A stretch of DNA of 64,000 nucleotides, from the NCBI GenBank assembly GCA_024638265.1, contig JAHEKQ010000010.1:1-64000 (forward strand), given 5' to 3'. Shown here in pieces: positions 17,477 to 25,602 of the stretch. The stretch's first letter is position 1. The number at the start of each line of letters is the position of its first letter. The notes under the pieces are model-generated. The model made no database searches, had not been told where the DNA came from, and saw only the letters and a program-made list of their open reading frames with translations. The position numbers and the translations under genes were made by a program. Source of the stretch: Flammeovirgaceae bacterium (lineage in GTDB: Bacteria > Bacteroidota > Bacteroidia > Cytophagales > Cyclobacteriaceae).

Positions 17477-18511
17477 ATGAATGTTGTAAGATTTGGTTGG
17501 CTACTTATTGTTTTCTTTGCCTTTCAGGCAAATGGCCAGGATGCTGTTTTCTCTCAATTCTACAACTCAACCTTATATCTCAATCCCGCTATGGCGGCGA
17601 TTGAAGATGACTTGTATTTTTCAACAAATCACAGGAAGCAATGGAACTCCCTGGTACACCCCTACACTACAACGCAGGCGAGTATTATTGTTCCCTTCCA
17701 TGAGAACAAGCACATAAAACCTTTTGGACATTACGGTGGCTTGGGTCTTTCCATTTATACGGACATGGCCGGTGAGAACAACAACTTCAAAACCACCGGT
17801 GTCAACGGAAATTTTGGTTACAACCTGTACCTCGACAAGGATCACGTCCATGTGGTCAGTCTGGGGTTACAAGTAGGATTTATCCAGAAAAGAATTGACA
17901 CCAGCACCCTTACCTGGGGAAATCAGTATGACCCATATGTGGGTTTTAATGCAAATATCGCACCCTCAGAAGTCCTTGAATTCCAGAACCGGGCTTTTAT
18001 GGATGTTGGAAGTGGCATATTCTGGTGGTACAATCCGCTCCCGAATCAAGACAGGGTAATACTATCCATTAACTCTGGGATTTCGGCGGCCCATATGAAC
18101 AATCCCAATGAGTCATTACTGGACTTTGAAAAAAACCGGCTGCCCCTTCTCTATAAGTATCATGGTGGGATCTTATTCAAAATTGCACACCATTGGACTG
18201 CCTCCATCAATACCTTGGTTGCGATGCAGAATAAGACAACACAGGGAAATTTCGGATCATACATATCCTACAGATTTTTTTCCATGAACTCGGACACATT
18301 CGCCGAATCCATTTTCCGTGTTGGTGGCTGGTACCGGGTAAAGGATGCGGCAATTTTACTGGCAGAATTTGAGACCACCAAATTCAAATTGTCATTCAGT
18401 TATGACATGAATACCAGCAATTTCAGGTATCAGAGCCGTGGAGCGAGTACTTACGAATTATTCCTGGGTTTCAGGATCACGTCACATGCACCTCCTAAAT
18501 CAAGGTATTAA
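17477..18511 (+). CDS. PorP/SprF family type IX secretion membrane protein
   Basis: A 344-residue outer-membrane barrel protein of the PorP/SprF family. A signal peptide (about 1-20, ending ANGQ) is followed by the family's N-terminal pattern DAVFSQFYNSTLYLNPAMA and then alternating beta strands up to the C-terminus. SprF proteins are needed for secretion or surface attachment of the SprB-type protein encoded next to them. The gene starts 21 bases after the adhesin stop and three bases before the OmpA-family gene, so the three form one operon. A GGGGAGGT run directly abuts the ATG, too close for a classical ribosome-binding site. The pairing with this adhesin is inferred from position. Confidence 0.92.
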   Translation: MNVVRFGWLLIVFFAFQANGQDAVFSQFYNSTLYLNPAMAAIEDDLYFSTNHRKQWNSLVHPYTTTQASIIVPFHENKHIKPFGHYGGLGLSIYTDMAGENNNFKTTGVNGNFGYNLYLDKDHVHVVSLGLQVGFIQKRIDTSTLTWGNQYDPYVGFNANIAPSEVLEFQNRAFMDVGSGIFWWYNPLPNQDRVILSINSGISAAHMNNPNESLLDFEKNRLPLLYKYHGGILFKIAHHWTASINTLVAMQNKTTQGNFGSYISYRFFSMNSDTFAESIFRVGGWYRVKDAAILLAEFETTKFKLSFSYDMNTSNFRYQSRGASTYELFLGFRITSHAPPKSRY

Positions 18512-18514
18512 ATA

Positions 18515-20551
18515 ATGAAGGGCTTATTCACCATACTGTTGCTGTCTATTTCGCTGATACTTCCCGCACAGGATGTATACTGGGCAGATACCGTCCTGGA
18601 AGTGTCTTCTGAGAACAGGATTGGGCATCATTCCCTCAGGCTTTTTCCCAATGCTTACAAGGCAGTAATGGCATTGGGTAAGCCCAATGTGCTTCCGGGC
18701 AATGAAGGAACTTCCAAGGTTTGGCAACCCAAAAGAGACGACGACGAAGAATGGATCAAAGTGGGATTCAAGAACCCCGTCAAGGTAAAGCAGATTGCCA
18801 TTTCAGAAGTTTTCAACCCAACGGCCATTTCAGATATTTATCTCTATGCGACAGATGGGGAAGAAATTCACATTCAGTCCTTTGAACCCAAGATACTACC
18901 GATTTCGGGCCGATTACTGCTGATATTCATTGATCAAACAGAAAAACCCATCAATGCGATAAAGGTAGTCATTGACGGATCAAAGGTTCCGGGCAAAAGT
19001 GGGATCGATGCCATCGGGATATCTGGTTCCTGGGAACCTGTGGAAATATTTGCAAAGATTGCTGAAGGGATTCACACAGCCGTGGCCCCGGAAAAAATGG
19101 ATAGTACCATTAACAGTCCATATAAAGACCTGAAACCCCTCCTCTCCCCCGATGGTAACACTATGTTTTTCAGCAGGATCAATCACCCGCTTAACATTGG
19201 AGGGGAAGATGACCTAGAAGATATATGGATCTCGCAAAGGGATCCGATCACCGGGCAATGGGGGGAGGCTTACAACGCAGGCCCTGTATTGAATAACGAA
19301 GGGCCTAACTTTATTGCATCGATCACCCCTGCCGGATATACCTACCAACTTTTGCTGGGAAACAAGTATCTCCCCAATGGTAAAATGATTGATGGGGTAT
19401 CAATGACAGTAAAAACTGATGGAGGATTTACCTCTCCTGAAAATATTAACATAATGGGCTATCAAAATTTTTCTCAGCACGCCAATTTCTACCTGGGGGC
19501 TGATGGAAAGACTTTACTCATGGCCGTACACCGGGAAGATACTCATGGTGACAGGGATCTATATGTGAGCTTTATCGGTAAAGAGGGCAACTGGTCTGTA
19601 CCCCTCAACCTGGGGGAAGTTGTTAACTCCGGAGAAGAGGAGAGTGCACCCTTTCTTGCCCTTGATGGTAAGACCTTGTATTTCTCTTCTAAAGGACATC
19701 TTGGTTATGGCAAAAATGATGTTTTCGTTACCCGAAGACTCGACGACACCTGGACGAACTGGACGGTGCCTGAAAACCTGGGAACCGCAGTAAATTCCGA
19801 TGATGACGAAATGTTTTTCTTCCTGAGTGAAAGCGATAACAAATACGCCTACTTTACCCGCGGTACCGGTGACGATGCAGACATTTACCGGCTACTTCTG
19901 CCCCTGTTCCAACTCCCCGATCCCGTTATTGCACTTCAAGGCAGAGTGCTTAACAAGAAAACCGGTGAACCGGTTGGGGATGCGCGTATTACCTTCAGGA
20001 GTCCCGAACAGCGTGTGATCATCGACAGGCAATACAGTGAAAAAGAAACCGGTAAATACAGAGTCCGCCTTCCTATTGGTTTGGCATATGAGTTATATGC
20101 CAATGCCGAAGGTTATATCACCCTTGAACACGATACTGTTGACCTGTCTGCCATATACGAACCCGATACCATTGAAATGGATATATTCCTTGAGCCGGTG
20201 CGTATTGGGCAGCGAATCCCGCTTGATAACATTTACTTTGATTTCGACAAGGCTACACTCAGGCCGGAGTCTATTCCCCAGTTGGAGTTGATCCGGGAAT
20301 TCATGGAAGAGAACCCTGACGTGAAGATCGAGCTGGATGGGCATACCTGCACCATTGGAAATGAGGATTATAATAAGAGCTTGTCGGAAGACAGGGCGCT
20401 TTCAGTGCGTACTTATCTCGTAGAAAACGGTATCAGGAGAAGCCGGATCAAATCAGTCGGGTTTGGCGAATCCAATCCCATAGCCGACAATACGACCGCC
20501 GAAGGACGTGAAGCTAACCGGCGGGTAGAATTTGTCATCCTGGAGCAATAA
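18515..20551 (+). CDS. OmpA family protein with PD40 propeller repeats
   Basis: A 678-residue envelope protein. Signal peptide (about 1-19), an N-terminal discoidin-like beta region (about 20-175), WD40-like PD40 repeats (about 195-455, with LSPDGNTMFFSR and FLALDGKTLYFSSKG), a carboxypeptidase-regulatory-like or CNA-B-like fold (about 470-555) and a C-terminal OmpA peptidoglycan-binding domain (about 565-678, with YFDFDKATLRPES and GFGESNPIADNTT). Third gene of the adhesin-SprF operon. Proteins of this layout are often encoded with PorP/SprF and probably tie the secreted adhesin or its export site to peptidoglycan. The stop lies four bases from the convergent proline dehydrogenase stop. Confidence 0.9.
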   Translation: MKGLFTILLLSISLILPAQDVYWADTVLEVSSENRIGHHSLRLFPNAYKAVMALGKPNVLPGNEGTSKVWQPKRDDDEEWIKVGFKNPVKVKQIAISEVFNPTAISDIYLYATDGEEIHIQSFEPKILPISGRLLLIFIDQTEKPINAIKVVIDGSKVPGKSGIDAIGISGSWEPVEIFAKIAEGIHTAVAPEKMDSTINSPYKDLKPLLSPDGNTMFFSRINHPLNIGGEDDLEDIWISQRDPITGQWGEAYNAGPVLNNEGPNFIASITPAGYTYQLLLGNKYLPNGKMIDGVSMTVKTDGGFTSPENINIMGYQNFSQHANFYLGADGKTLLMAVHREDTHGDRDLYVSFIGKEGNWSVPLNLGEVVNSGEEESAPFLALDGKTLYFSSKGHLGYGKNDVFVTRRLDDTWTNWTVPENLGTAVNSDDDEMFFFLSESDNKYAYFTRGTGDDADIYRLLLPLFQLPDPVIALQGRVLNKKTGEPVGDARITFRSPEQRVIIDRQYSEKETGKYRVRLPIGLAYELYANAEGYITLEHDTVDLSAIYEPDTIEMDIFLEPVRIGQRIPLDNIYFDFDKATLRPESIPQLELIREFMEENPDVKIELDGHTCTIGNEDYNKSLSEDRALSVRTYLVENGIRRSRIKSVGFGESNPIADNTTAEGREANRRVEFVILEQ

Positions 20552-20555
20552 GAAT

Positions 20556-21734
20556 TCAGCTTTCTTTCCTTCGGTTGAGTTCCTTCCTGATCATTTGAAG
20601 TTCCCTGCTACTCTGCCCTTCCACGCTGGTATTTTCCGCAGCCCGCCGGAATAAATAGGGCATCACTGCTCGTACAGGGCCATAGGGCACGTATTTTGTC
20701 ACATTGAAGCCTTCCTTTGCAAGGTTAAACGAAATATTATCGCTCATTCCATATAGCTGGGCAAACCAGAAGTGGTCATTAGAGGGCTCAAAATTCATTT
20801 CACGCATCAGATCGGTGAGAAGAAGGTTGCTCTGTTCATTATGAGATCCGCACATGACTGAGATATCCTGATAATTCTCCGCACAATACATGATACCGGC
20901 GTCAAAACACTCGTCTGTAGATTTTTTGTTTGGATGGATCGGGCTGGGATAACCCATTTCCTCAGCACGGTCCCTTTCCTTCTCCATATAAGCACCCCGG
21001 ACAAGCTTTGCTCCCATTTTGATTCCGATTTCCCTTAAATCCGCATGATGCGCCTTCAAGCGATCCAGCGAATCTACCGTGTACATCTGATAGGTATTGT
21101 AAACAATGCTTTTCTGCCTGTTGTACTTTTTCATCATCTCCAGGCATATGTTATCTATGGGTCCCTGGATCCAGGTTTCTTCTGCGTCAATCATTATCGG
21201 CAAACCTACATCATAAGCTGCCTGGCACACCTCCTCCACCCTGGATTTTATCCTTTCAAAGGCAAGGGATTCGTCATTTGTAAGCTCCTTTCCGGAACCG
21301 ACCTTTTCCAGAAGGGCTGTAGAGGCCATACCTGTCATCTTGAACACACTGAAAGGGATTGCCTCTGAATTAGCAGCCACATTGATTACATGGAGAATTT
21401 CTTCCTTAGCGGCTTCAAAGCCCTCTTCGGTTTCACCCCCTTCCACTGAGTAATCGAGGATTGTCCCTATGCCAAACTTATTGAGTTCTTCGATCGTTCC
21501 ATGGCAATCTTCGATACTGATCCCTCCACAAAAATGGTTAAAGGTAGTTTTTCTGATAATCCCGGTAATAGGTAGGCGCAAAGCCAGGCCCAATTTTGCG
21601 AGGCTGGTTCCCAACTTTGAAAGGGTGGGATTACCAATCAGTGTAAAAATTCTGTTGGCCCTCTTGAGATCTCGATCAGATTTAGAGGAAAACGCTATTT
21701 CGAGATTATTAAAATCCGGTTTATTGTTGTTCAT
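20556..21734 (-). CDS. Proline dehydrogenase
   Basis: A 392-residue FAD enzyme that oxidises proline to pyrroline-5-carboxylate, the first step of proline catabolism. The TIM-barrel motifs are present: FSVFKMTG, MIDAEETWIQGPID, YNTYQMYTVDSLDRL, KLVRGAYMEKERDRAEEMG, MCGSHNEQS, FAQLYGMSDNI and the C-terminal KYVPYGPVRAVMPYLFRRA. This is the monofunctional Bacteroidota form, without the aldehyde dehydrogenase half of PutA. ATG 21743 and 21734 are both possible; the latter (MNNNKPDFNNLEIAFSSKSD) matches the usual N-terminus better. A TATATTTG box at 21754-21761 precedes both. Confidence 0.95.
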   Translation of the reverse strand: MNNNKPDFNNLEIAFSSKSDRDLKRANRIFTLIGNPTLSKLGTSLAKLGLALRLPITGIIRKTTFNHFCGGISIEDCHGTIEELNKFGIGTILDYSVEGGETEEGFEAAKEEILHVINVAANSEAIPFSVFKMTGMASTALLEKVGSGKELTNDESLAFERIKSRVEEVCQAAYDVGLPIMIDAEETWIQGPIDNICLEMMKKYNRQKSIVYNTYQMYTVDSLDRLKAHHADLREIGIKMGAKLVRGAYMEKERDRAEEMGYPSPIHPNKKSTDECFDAGIMYCAENYQDISVMCGSHNEQSNLLLTDLMREMNFEPSNDHFWFAQLYGMSDNISFNLAKEGFNVTKYVPYGPVRAVMPYLFRRAAENTSVEGQSSRELQMIRKELNRRKES

Positions 21735-21753
21735 ACCCCTCATTCATGTGCTG

Positions 21754-21761
21754 CAAATATA
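21754..21761 (-). promoter_or_regulatory. -7 box TATATTTG of proline dehydrogenase
   Basis: Perfect TAnnTTTG on the minus strand, with CTG (one mismatch to TTG) at exactly 19-base spacing upstream (21781-21783). Confidence 0.6.
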
Positions 21762-21847
21762 AATGATAGGTCCCGAATCTCAGCATATTCAATTTTTCAC
21801 CTAACCAAAATTTATCTGTTTGTGTTTTTAATTGTTACAGGGCTGGA

Positions 21848-21855
21848 TATATTTG
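21848..21855 (+). promoter_or_regulatory. -7 box TATATTTG of the aromatic operon leader
   Basis: Perfect TAnnTTTG on the plus strand, six bases before the leader peptide ATG (21862), with TTT at 19-base spacing upstream. The transcript should begin at about 21859-21862, so the leader peptide would be translated from a leaderless or nearly leaderless mRNA. Confidence 0.6.
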
Positions 21856-21861
21856 TGATTC

Positions 21862-21942
21862 ATGAATAACGAAGACAGAAGATTTTCTTACTTTTTTTAC
21901 TTCTACTACGAAAGTAATATTTCGGAACAGAGCTTCGTGTAA
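21862..21942 (+). CDS. Phe/Tyr-rich leader peptide of the aromatic amino acid operon
   Basis: A 26-codon frame from ATG to TAA encodes MNNEDRRFSYFFYFYY followed by ESNISEQSFV. Eight of residues 8-16 are Phe or Tyr, and seven are consecutive (codons 10-16, 21889-21909). It lies between a TATATTTG promoter box and a strong intrinsic terminator, 62 bases before the gene for the first enzyme of aromatic amino acid synthesis. This is the layout of a ribosome-mediated attenuator: stalling on Phe/Tyr codons when the charged tRNAs run low should prevent the terminator. The peptide itself probably has no other function. Too short for ordinary gene callers. Translation is inferred, not shown. Confidence 0.85.
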   Translation: MNNEDRRFSYFFYFYYESNISEQSFV

Positions 21943-21969
21943 ACGAAAAAAACTTAAAGAGAAAGCCTG
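21928..21969 (+). promoter_or_regulatory. Candidate antiterminator pairing in the aromatic leader
   Basis: CAG-A-GCTT (21928-21935, leader codons 23-25) can pair with AAGCCTG (21963-21969), which is the 5' arm of the terminator, with a single bulged A. A ribosome stalled at codons 10-16 would leave 21928-21935 free to pair, whereas one that reaches the stop codon at 21940-21942 would cover it and let the terminator fold. The pairing is short (seven pairs) and is my inference. Confidence 0.45.
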
Positions 21970-21995
21970 ATTCCGATTTTGAATCAGGCTTTTTT
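21962..21995 (+). terminator. Intrinsic terminator (attenuator) before the DAHP synthase gene
   Basis: A perfect twelve-pair stem AAAGCCTGATTC/GAATCAGGCTTT (21962-21973 and 21981-21992) with a seven-base loop is followed by a T run. It stands inside the leader of the aromatic operon, ten bases before the ATG at 22005, with no other upstream plus-strand gene to terminate except the leader peptide. Confidence 0.9.
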
Positions 21996-22004
21996 GTTTG
22001 AACG

Positions 22005-23093
22005 ATGGCAGAAATGGAAATAACGAGCATTGAAAATTGGGGATTCAATTTCCAGCGACCCTTAATGATTGCAGGACCTTGCAGTGCGGAAAGTCCTGAA
22101 CAGATCGAAGCGATCGCCAAAGGGCTCAGGGGCTCCCAAATTGATCTTTTCAGGGCAGGTATCTGGAAACCGCGTACCAGGCCGGGAAACTTTGAAGGTA
22201 TAGGGGGCGATGCACTGGAATGGCTTAAGATCGCCAAGGAAATACTAGGGGTTCCGACAACAGTGGAAGTTGCCAATGCAAAGCACGTGGAAAATGCCTT
22301 GAAAGCTGAAATTGATGTTCTCTGGATAGGTGCCAGGACTACTGTTAACCCTTTTTCGGTACAGGAAGTATGCGATGCTTTGAAGGGGGTAGATATACCT
22401 GTTATGGTAAAAAATCCGATTAACCCGGACTTACAATTATGGCTCGGCGCTATCGAACGCCTCTACCAGTCAGGAATAAGTAGAATAGCAGCCGTCCACA
22501 GGGGCTTTTCCAACCGCTATGTCACAGAATTCAGAAATGCCCCCGAGTGGAGCCTTCCGTTGAAACTTAAAGAAATGATCCCCGGATTGGCCATCATTTG
22601 TGATCCCAGCCATATATGCGGATCAAGGGATACCATAGAAGAGGTCTCCCAGAAGGCTTTGAACTTTGGTCTTGATGGACTGATGCTAGAGGTTCATCAT
22701 GACCCCGACAATGCATGGAGTGACTCCAAACAACAGATTACACCATTAACCTATAATGATATGATAAAGCGTTTGATTATCAGGGATAGTATTGATTCTT
22801 CTCCGGAATTAAAATCCGACCTCGTGAAACTGAGGGAAAAGGTGGATCAGATGGATAAGGCCATGATTGATGTGCTTGCTGAACGGTTTGGGTATATCAA
22901 GGCCATTGGTGAATACAAGAGAAAAAACAACCTGGCGGTATTCCAGGGAGATCGATGGCATGATGTCACCTCTTCGCGTGTAAACATGGGTAAGGAGAAA
23001 GACCTCAGTGAGGAATTTATGTATAAGATCATGGAAGCTATCCATGATGAATCGATCAAGCAGCAGGAATCCATGCTGGAAAAAGAAAGTTAA
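22005..23093 (+). CDS. Bifunctional 3-deoxy-7-phosphoheptulonate synthase/chorismate mutase
   Basis: A 362-residue fusion joining the first step of the shikimate pathway (PEP plus erythrose 4-phosphate to DAHP) to the chorismate-to-prephenate step. Residues about 1-265 are a TIM-barrel DAHP synthase of the KDO8P-synthase-like type, with AGPCSAES, FRAGIWKPRTRPGNFEG, LWIGARTTVNPF, VMVKNPINPDL, AAVHRGFSN and CDPSHICGSR. Residues about 266-362 are an AroQ-type helical chorismate mutase (LREKVDQMDKAMIDVLAERF, IGEYKRKNNLAVFQ). In this class the mutase domain can also serve as the allosteric site for prephenate. The gene is downstream of the Phe/Tyr attenuator and overlaps aroB by one base (TAATG). 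Confidence 0.96.
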   Translation: MAEMEITSIENWGFNFQRPLMIAGPCSAESPEQIEAIAKGLRGSQIDLFRAGIWKPRTRPGNFEGIGGDALEWLKIAKEILGVPTTVEVANAKHVENALKAEIDVLWIGARTTVNPFSVQEVCDALKGVDIPVMVKNPINPDLQLWLGAIERLYQSGISRIAAVHRGFSNRYVTEFRNAPEWSLPLKLKEMIPGLAIICDPSHICGSRDTIEEVSQKALNFGLDGLMLEVHHDPDNAWSDSKQQITPLTYNDMIKRLIIRDSIDSSPELKSDLVKLREKVDQMDKAMIDVLAERFGYIKAIGEYKRKNNLAVFQGDRWHDVTSSRVNMGKEKDLSEEFMYKIMEAIHDESIKQQESMLEKES

Positions 23094-24118
23094 TGGACTC
23101 GGTCGAGTTTGGTGATTCATCGGTACTCCTTAAAAATACATTGGATGACAGGGCCTATGGAAAAATTGCCATCCTTGTAGATGATAATACCTCAAAACAC
23201 TGCCTGCCGCTTATTCAGCACACCCTTGGTGACTTTACACATATAGAAGTATCTCACGGGGAGGTCAATAAAAATCTTGATAGCTGTCAGCAAATCTGGG
23301 AGCGGTTGACCCGTGGAGAATTTAGCAGAAATGATTTAATGATCAATCTCGGTGGAGGGGTGATTAGTGATATGGGGGGCTTCTGCGCAAGTACCTTTAA
23401 GCGTGGAATGGATTTTATCAATATCCCCACGACCCTGCTCGCGCAGGTGGATGCCAGTATAGGGGGCAAACTCGGGGTGGATTTTATGGGCTATAAAAAC
23501 CACATCGGGCTCTTCAACAAACCAGAAAAAGTATTTATCGATACAAAATATCTCAAAACCCTTCCGGAAAGAGAGCTTAAAAGTGGATTTGCAGAAGTTA
23601 TCAAACATTCGCTACTAAACGGTACCGACCATTGGAATGAAATCAGGCAATTTAACTGGAACACATCCTGGGATGACCTGATCAAGAAGAGTATTAAAGT
23701 AAAGAGTGATATAGTTGCCTCAGACTACAAGGAAGCCGGACTCCGAAAGGTCCTAAATTTCGGTCATACTATTGGCCACGGGGTCGAGAGTCATTTTCTC
23801 GGGGGCGAACACACTTTGCTTCACGGGGAAGCGATAGCTGCTGGAATGATTATGGAGTTATGGTTGTCCTCAAAGGTACTTTCATTGGAAACAGAAGTAA
23901 GAGACGAGATTGTGGAATACTTGCTGTCCCTGTATGGCAAGGTAAATTCAGGAGAACTTAATCAGGAAGAAATAATCAAATTGATGAGAATGGATAAGAA
24001 AAACAGGGACAATAAAATCCTTTTTGCACTGCTCAAAGGATTGGGCAATGCACAATATGATGTGGCTATAACGGAGGAGCTGGTATCACAGTCCTTAGAC
24101 TACTATAATAATCTTTAA
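23093..24118 (+). CDS. aroB: 3-dehydroquinate synthase
   Basis: A 341-residue NAD- and metal-dependent enzyme converting DAHP to 3-dehydroquinate, the second shikimate step. The NAD-binding motif GGGVISDMGGFCASTFKRG, IPTTLLAQVDASIGGKLGVD, KNHIGLF, SGFAEVIKH and the metal-ligand region FGHTIGHGVES plus LLHGEAIAAGM are all present. Its ATG overlaps the stop of the DAHP synthase gene by one base, so translation is probably coupled and the gene falls under the same attenuator. Its stop overlaps that of a convergent small gene by three bases. Confidence 0.97.
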   Translation: MDSVEFGDSSVLLKNTLDDRAYGKIAILVDDNTSKHCLPLIQHTLGDFTHIEVSHGEVNKNLDSCQQIWERLTRGEFSRNDLMINLGGGVISDMGGFCASTFKRGMDFINIPTTLLAQVDASIGGKLGVDFMGYKNHIGLFNKPEKVFIDTKYLKTLPERELKSGFAEVIKHSLLNGTDHWNEIRQFNWNTSWDDLIKKSIKVKSDIVASDYKEAGLRKVLNFGHTIGHGVESHFLGGEHTLLHGEAIAAGMIMELWLSSKVLSLETEVRDEIVEYLLSLYGKVNSGELNQEEIIKLMRMDKKNRDNKILFALLKGLGNAQYDVAITEELVSQSLDYYNNL

Positions 24119-24285
24119 ACGTAGAAGTCTTCTTTCTCTTTCTTAACAGACTTCTTAGGAGTTACCCTTTTGATACCCTTGGCTACATATTCCCTGACTT
24201 TAGCGTTATTTCTACGCAAAGCAGCAACAGTGACAAAGGCTCCAGCCGCAATTCCGAGACCCAGGAGTAAATTTTTCGTTTTCAT
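24115..24285 (-). CDS. Small single-helix membrane protein, 56 residues
   Basis: A 56-residue frame, ATG at 24285 to TAA at 24115-24117. The N-terminal part (MKTKNLLLGLGIAAGAFVTV) forms one glycine/alanine-rich membrane helix; the rest is strongly basic with alternating Lys (VTPKKSVKKEKEDFYV end). It lies antisense between aroB and aroA, its stop overlapping the aroB stop. Codon use is sensible and both the hydrophobic helix and charged tail are coherent, which argues for a real gene. Family unknown to me; topology is probably N-in with a cytoplasmic tail or a short anchored protein. Confidence 0.7.
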   Translation of the reverse strand: MKTKNLLLGLGIAAGAFVTVAALRRNNAKVREYVAKGIKRVTPKKSVKKEKEDFYV

Positions 24286-24375
24286 TTGCTTGATGTTTAT
24301 TTCTTTAAAGCATAAATCGTACCATGTTTAACGAAATATGTGATTATTCTGTTCGATTTTACCGGATAAAAATTT

Positions 24376-25602
24376 ATGAGTAAGGGAAAAATTTTATTGG
24401 ATCGAATACCGATTGACAGAGAATCGAAGGTAACATTGCCTGCGTCCAAGAGCATAAACAATCGTGTAGAAGTTATCAGTGCCCTTGCCGGGGGGAGCAC
24501 GAAGATCCTTAATCCTTCCAACGCCAGGGACTCTGTACTCATGCGGGAAATGATCGGGAAAGAGGAAAAAGAGATCGATGTCAGGGATGCAGGGACCACA
24601 TTCAGGTTTCTGACCGCTTATAATGCCATTAAAAATGATAAAAAGATCATCACCGGAACCGAACGTATGAAACAACGCCCGGTGGGCATTCTGGTTGACG
24701 CACTTACCGAATTGGGTGCATCAATCAATTACCTGGGAAAACCCGGATACCCACCACTTGAAATTGGTGCTTTCAAGTATTCGGGACATCACCAAATAAA
24801 AATCAGGGGAGATGTAAGCAGCCAATACATCAGCGCGGTTATGATGATTGGACCTGTGCTGCCTGAGGGTGTGGAAATTCACCTGACAGGGAAAATCGGC
24901 TCAATGCCCTATATCGAAATGACCCTGGAGCTGATGAAGGATTTTGGTGCCGGAATCCATATCCGTGATAATGTAATATCCATCCAACCCGGGGGATACA
25001 ATGCTCCGGAATCTTTTGAAATCGAGCCCGATTGGTCTGCAGCCAGTTACTGGTACAGCTTCACGGGTATCACCGGTATTCCCGTGACCATCCCGGGCTT
25101 GAGAAGGCCCTCGCTCCAGGGTGATAGTATAATTGCCGAAATCATGGAAACAATCGGGGTTAAAACCCAATTCACTACTGGGGGAATCCGCCTCTCCCCT
25201 TCTGATGGAGCAAGTGAATTCAACTATGACTTTATTCATTGTCCTGACCTTGCCCAGACCGTGGCTACCTATTGTGCAGCGAAAGGAATCACCTGTAGAA
25301 TGACGGGGTTGGAAAGCCTGCGTATAAAAGAAACCGACCGAATTTCTGCCATGCAAAGGGAACTATCAAAATTGGCCGTCAAGTTCCTTGAATCTACTAA
25401 TTCCTGGATTATTTCAGGCAATATCCAGTCAGGAGATACTCCAGTCCATATTGAAACCTATGAAGACCACCGCATGGCGATGGCGTTTGCACCCTTATCA
25501 TTCATAAGAAGCCTCGAAATCCTTGACCCAGGCGTGGTCGCCAAGTCATACCCGCATTTCTGGGACGACTTCAACAGGCTTTCTAAGCCTTCAGGTAGCT
25601 AA
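24376..25602 (+). CDS. aroA: 3-phosphoshikimate 1-carboxyvinyltransferase (EPSP synthase)
   Basis: A 408-residue enzyme joining shikimate 3-phosphate and PEP to form EPSP, the sixth shikimate step. Motifs include LPASKSINNR, NPSNARDSVLM, DAGTTFRFLTAY, GTERMKQRPVG, SSQYISAVMMIGP, KETDRISAMQREL and YEDHRMAMAFAPLS. The PEP-site Lys and Arg residues are in place. A little shorter than the 427-residue E. coli enzyme, as is common in Bacteroidota. It sits 257 bases after aroB with the small antisense gene between, so it may have its own promoter; I see no clear -7 box. The 3' end overlaps the convergent M42 peptidase gene by 20 bases. Confidence 0.96.
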   Translation: MSKGKILLDRIPIDRESKVTLPASKSINNRVEVISALAGGSTKILNPSNARDSVLMREMIGKEEKEIDVRDAGTTFRFLTAYNAIKNDKKIITGTERMKQRPVGILVDALTELGASINYLGKPGYPPLEIGAFKYSGHHQIKIRGDVSSQYISAVMMIGPVLPEGVEIHLTGKIGSMPYIEMTLELMKDFGAGIHIRDNVISIQPGGYNAPESFEIEPDWSAASYWYSFTGITGIPVTIPGLRRPSLQGDSIIAEIMETIGVKTQFTTGGIRLSPSDGASEFNYDFIHCPDLAQTVATYCAAKGITCRMTGLESLRIKETDRISAMQRELSKLAVKFLESTNSWIISGNIQSGDTPVHIETYEDHRMAMAFAPLSFIRSLEILDPGVVAKSYPHFWDDFNRLSKPSGS

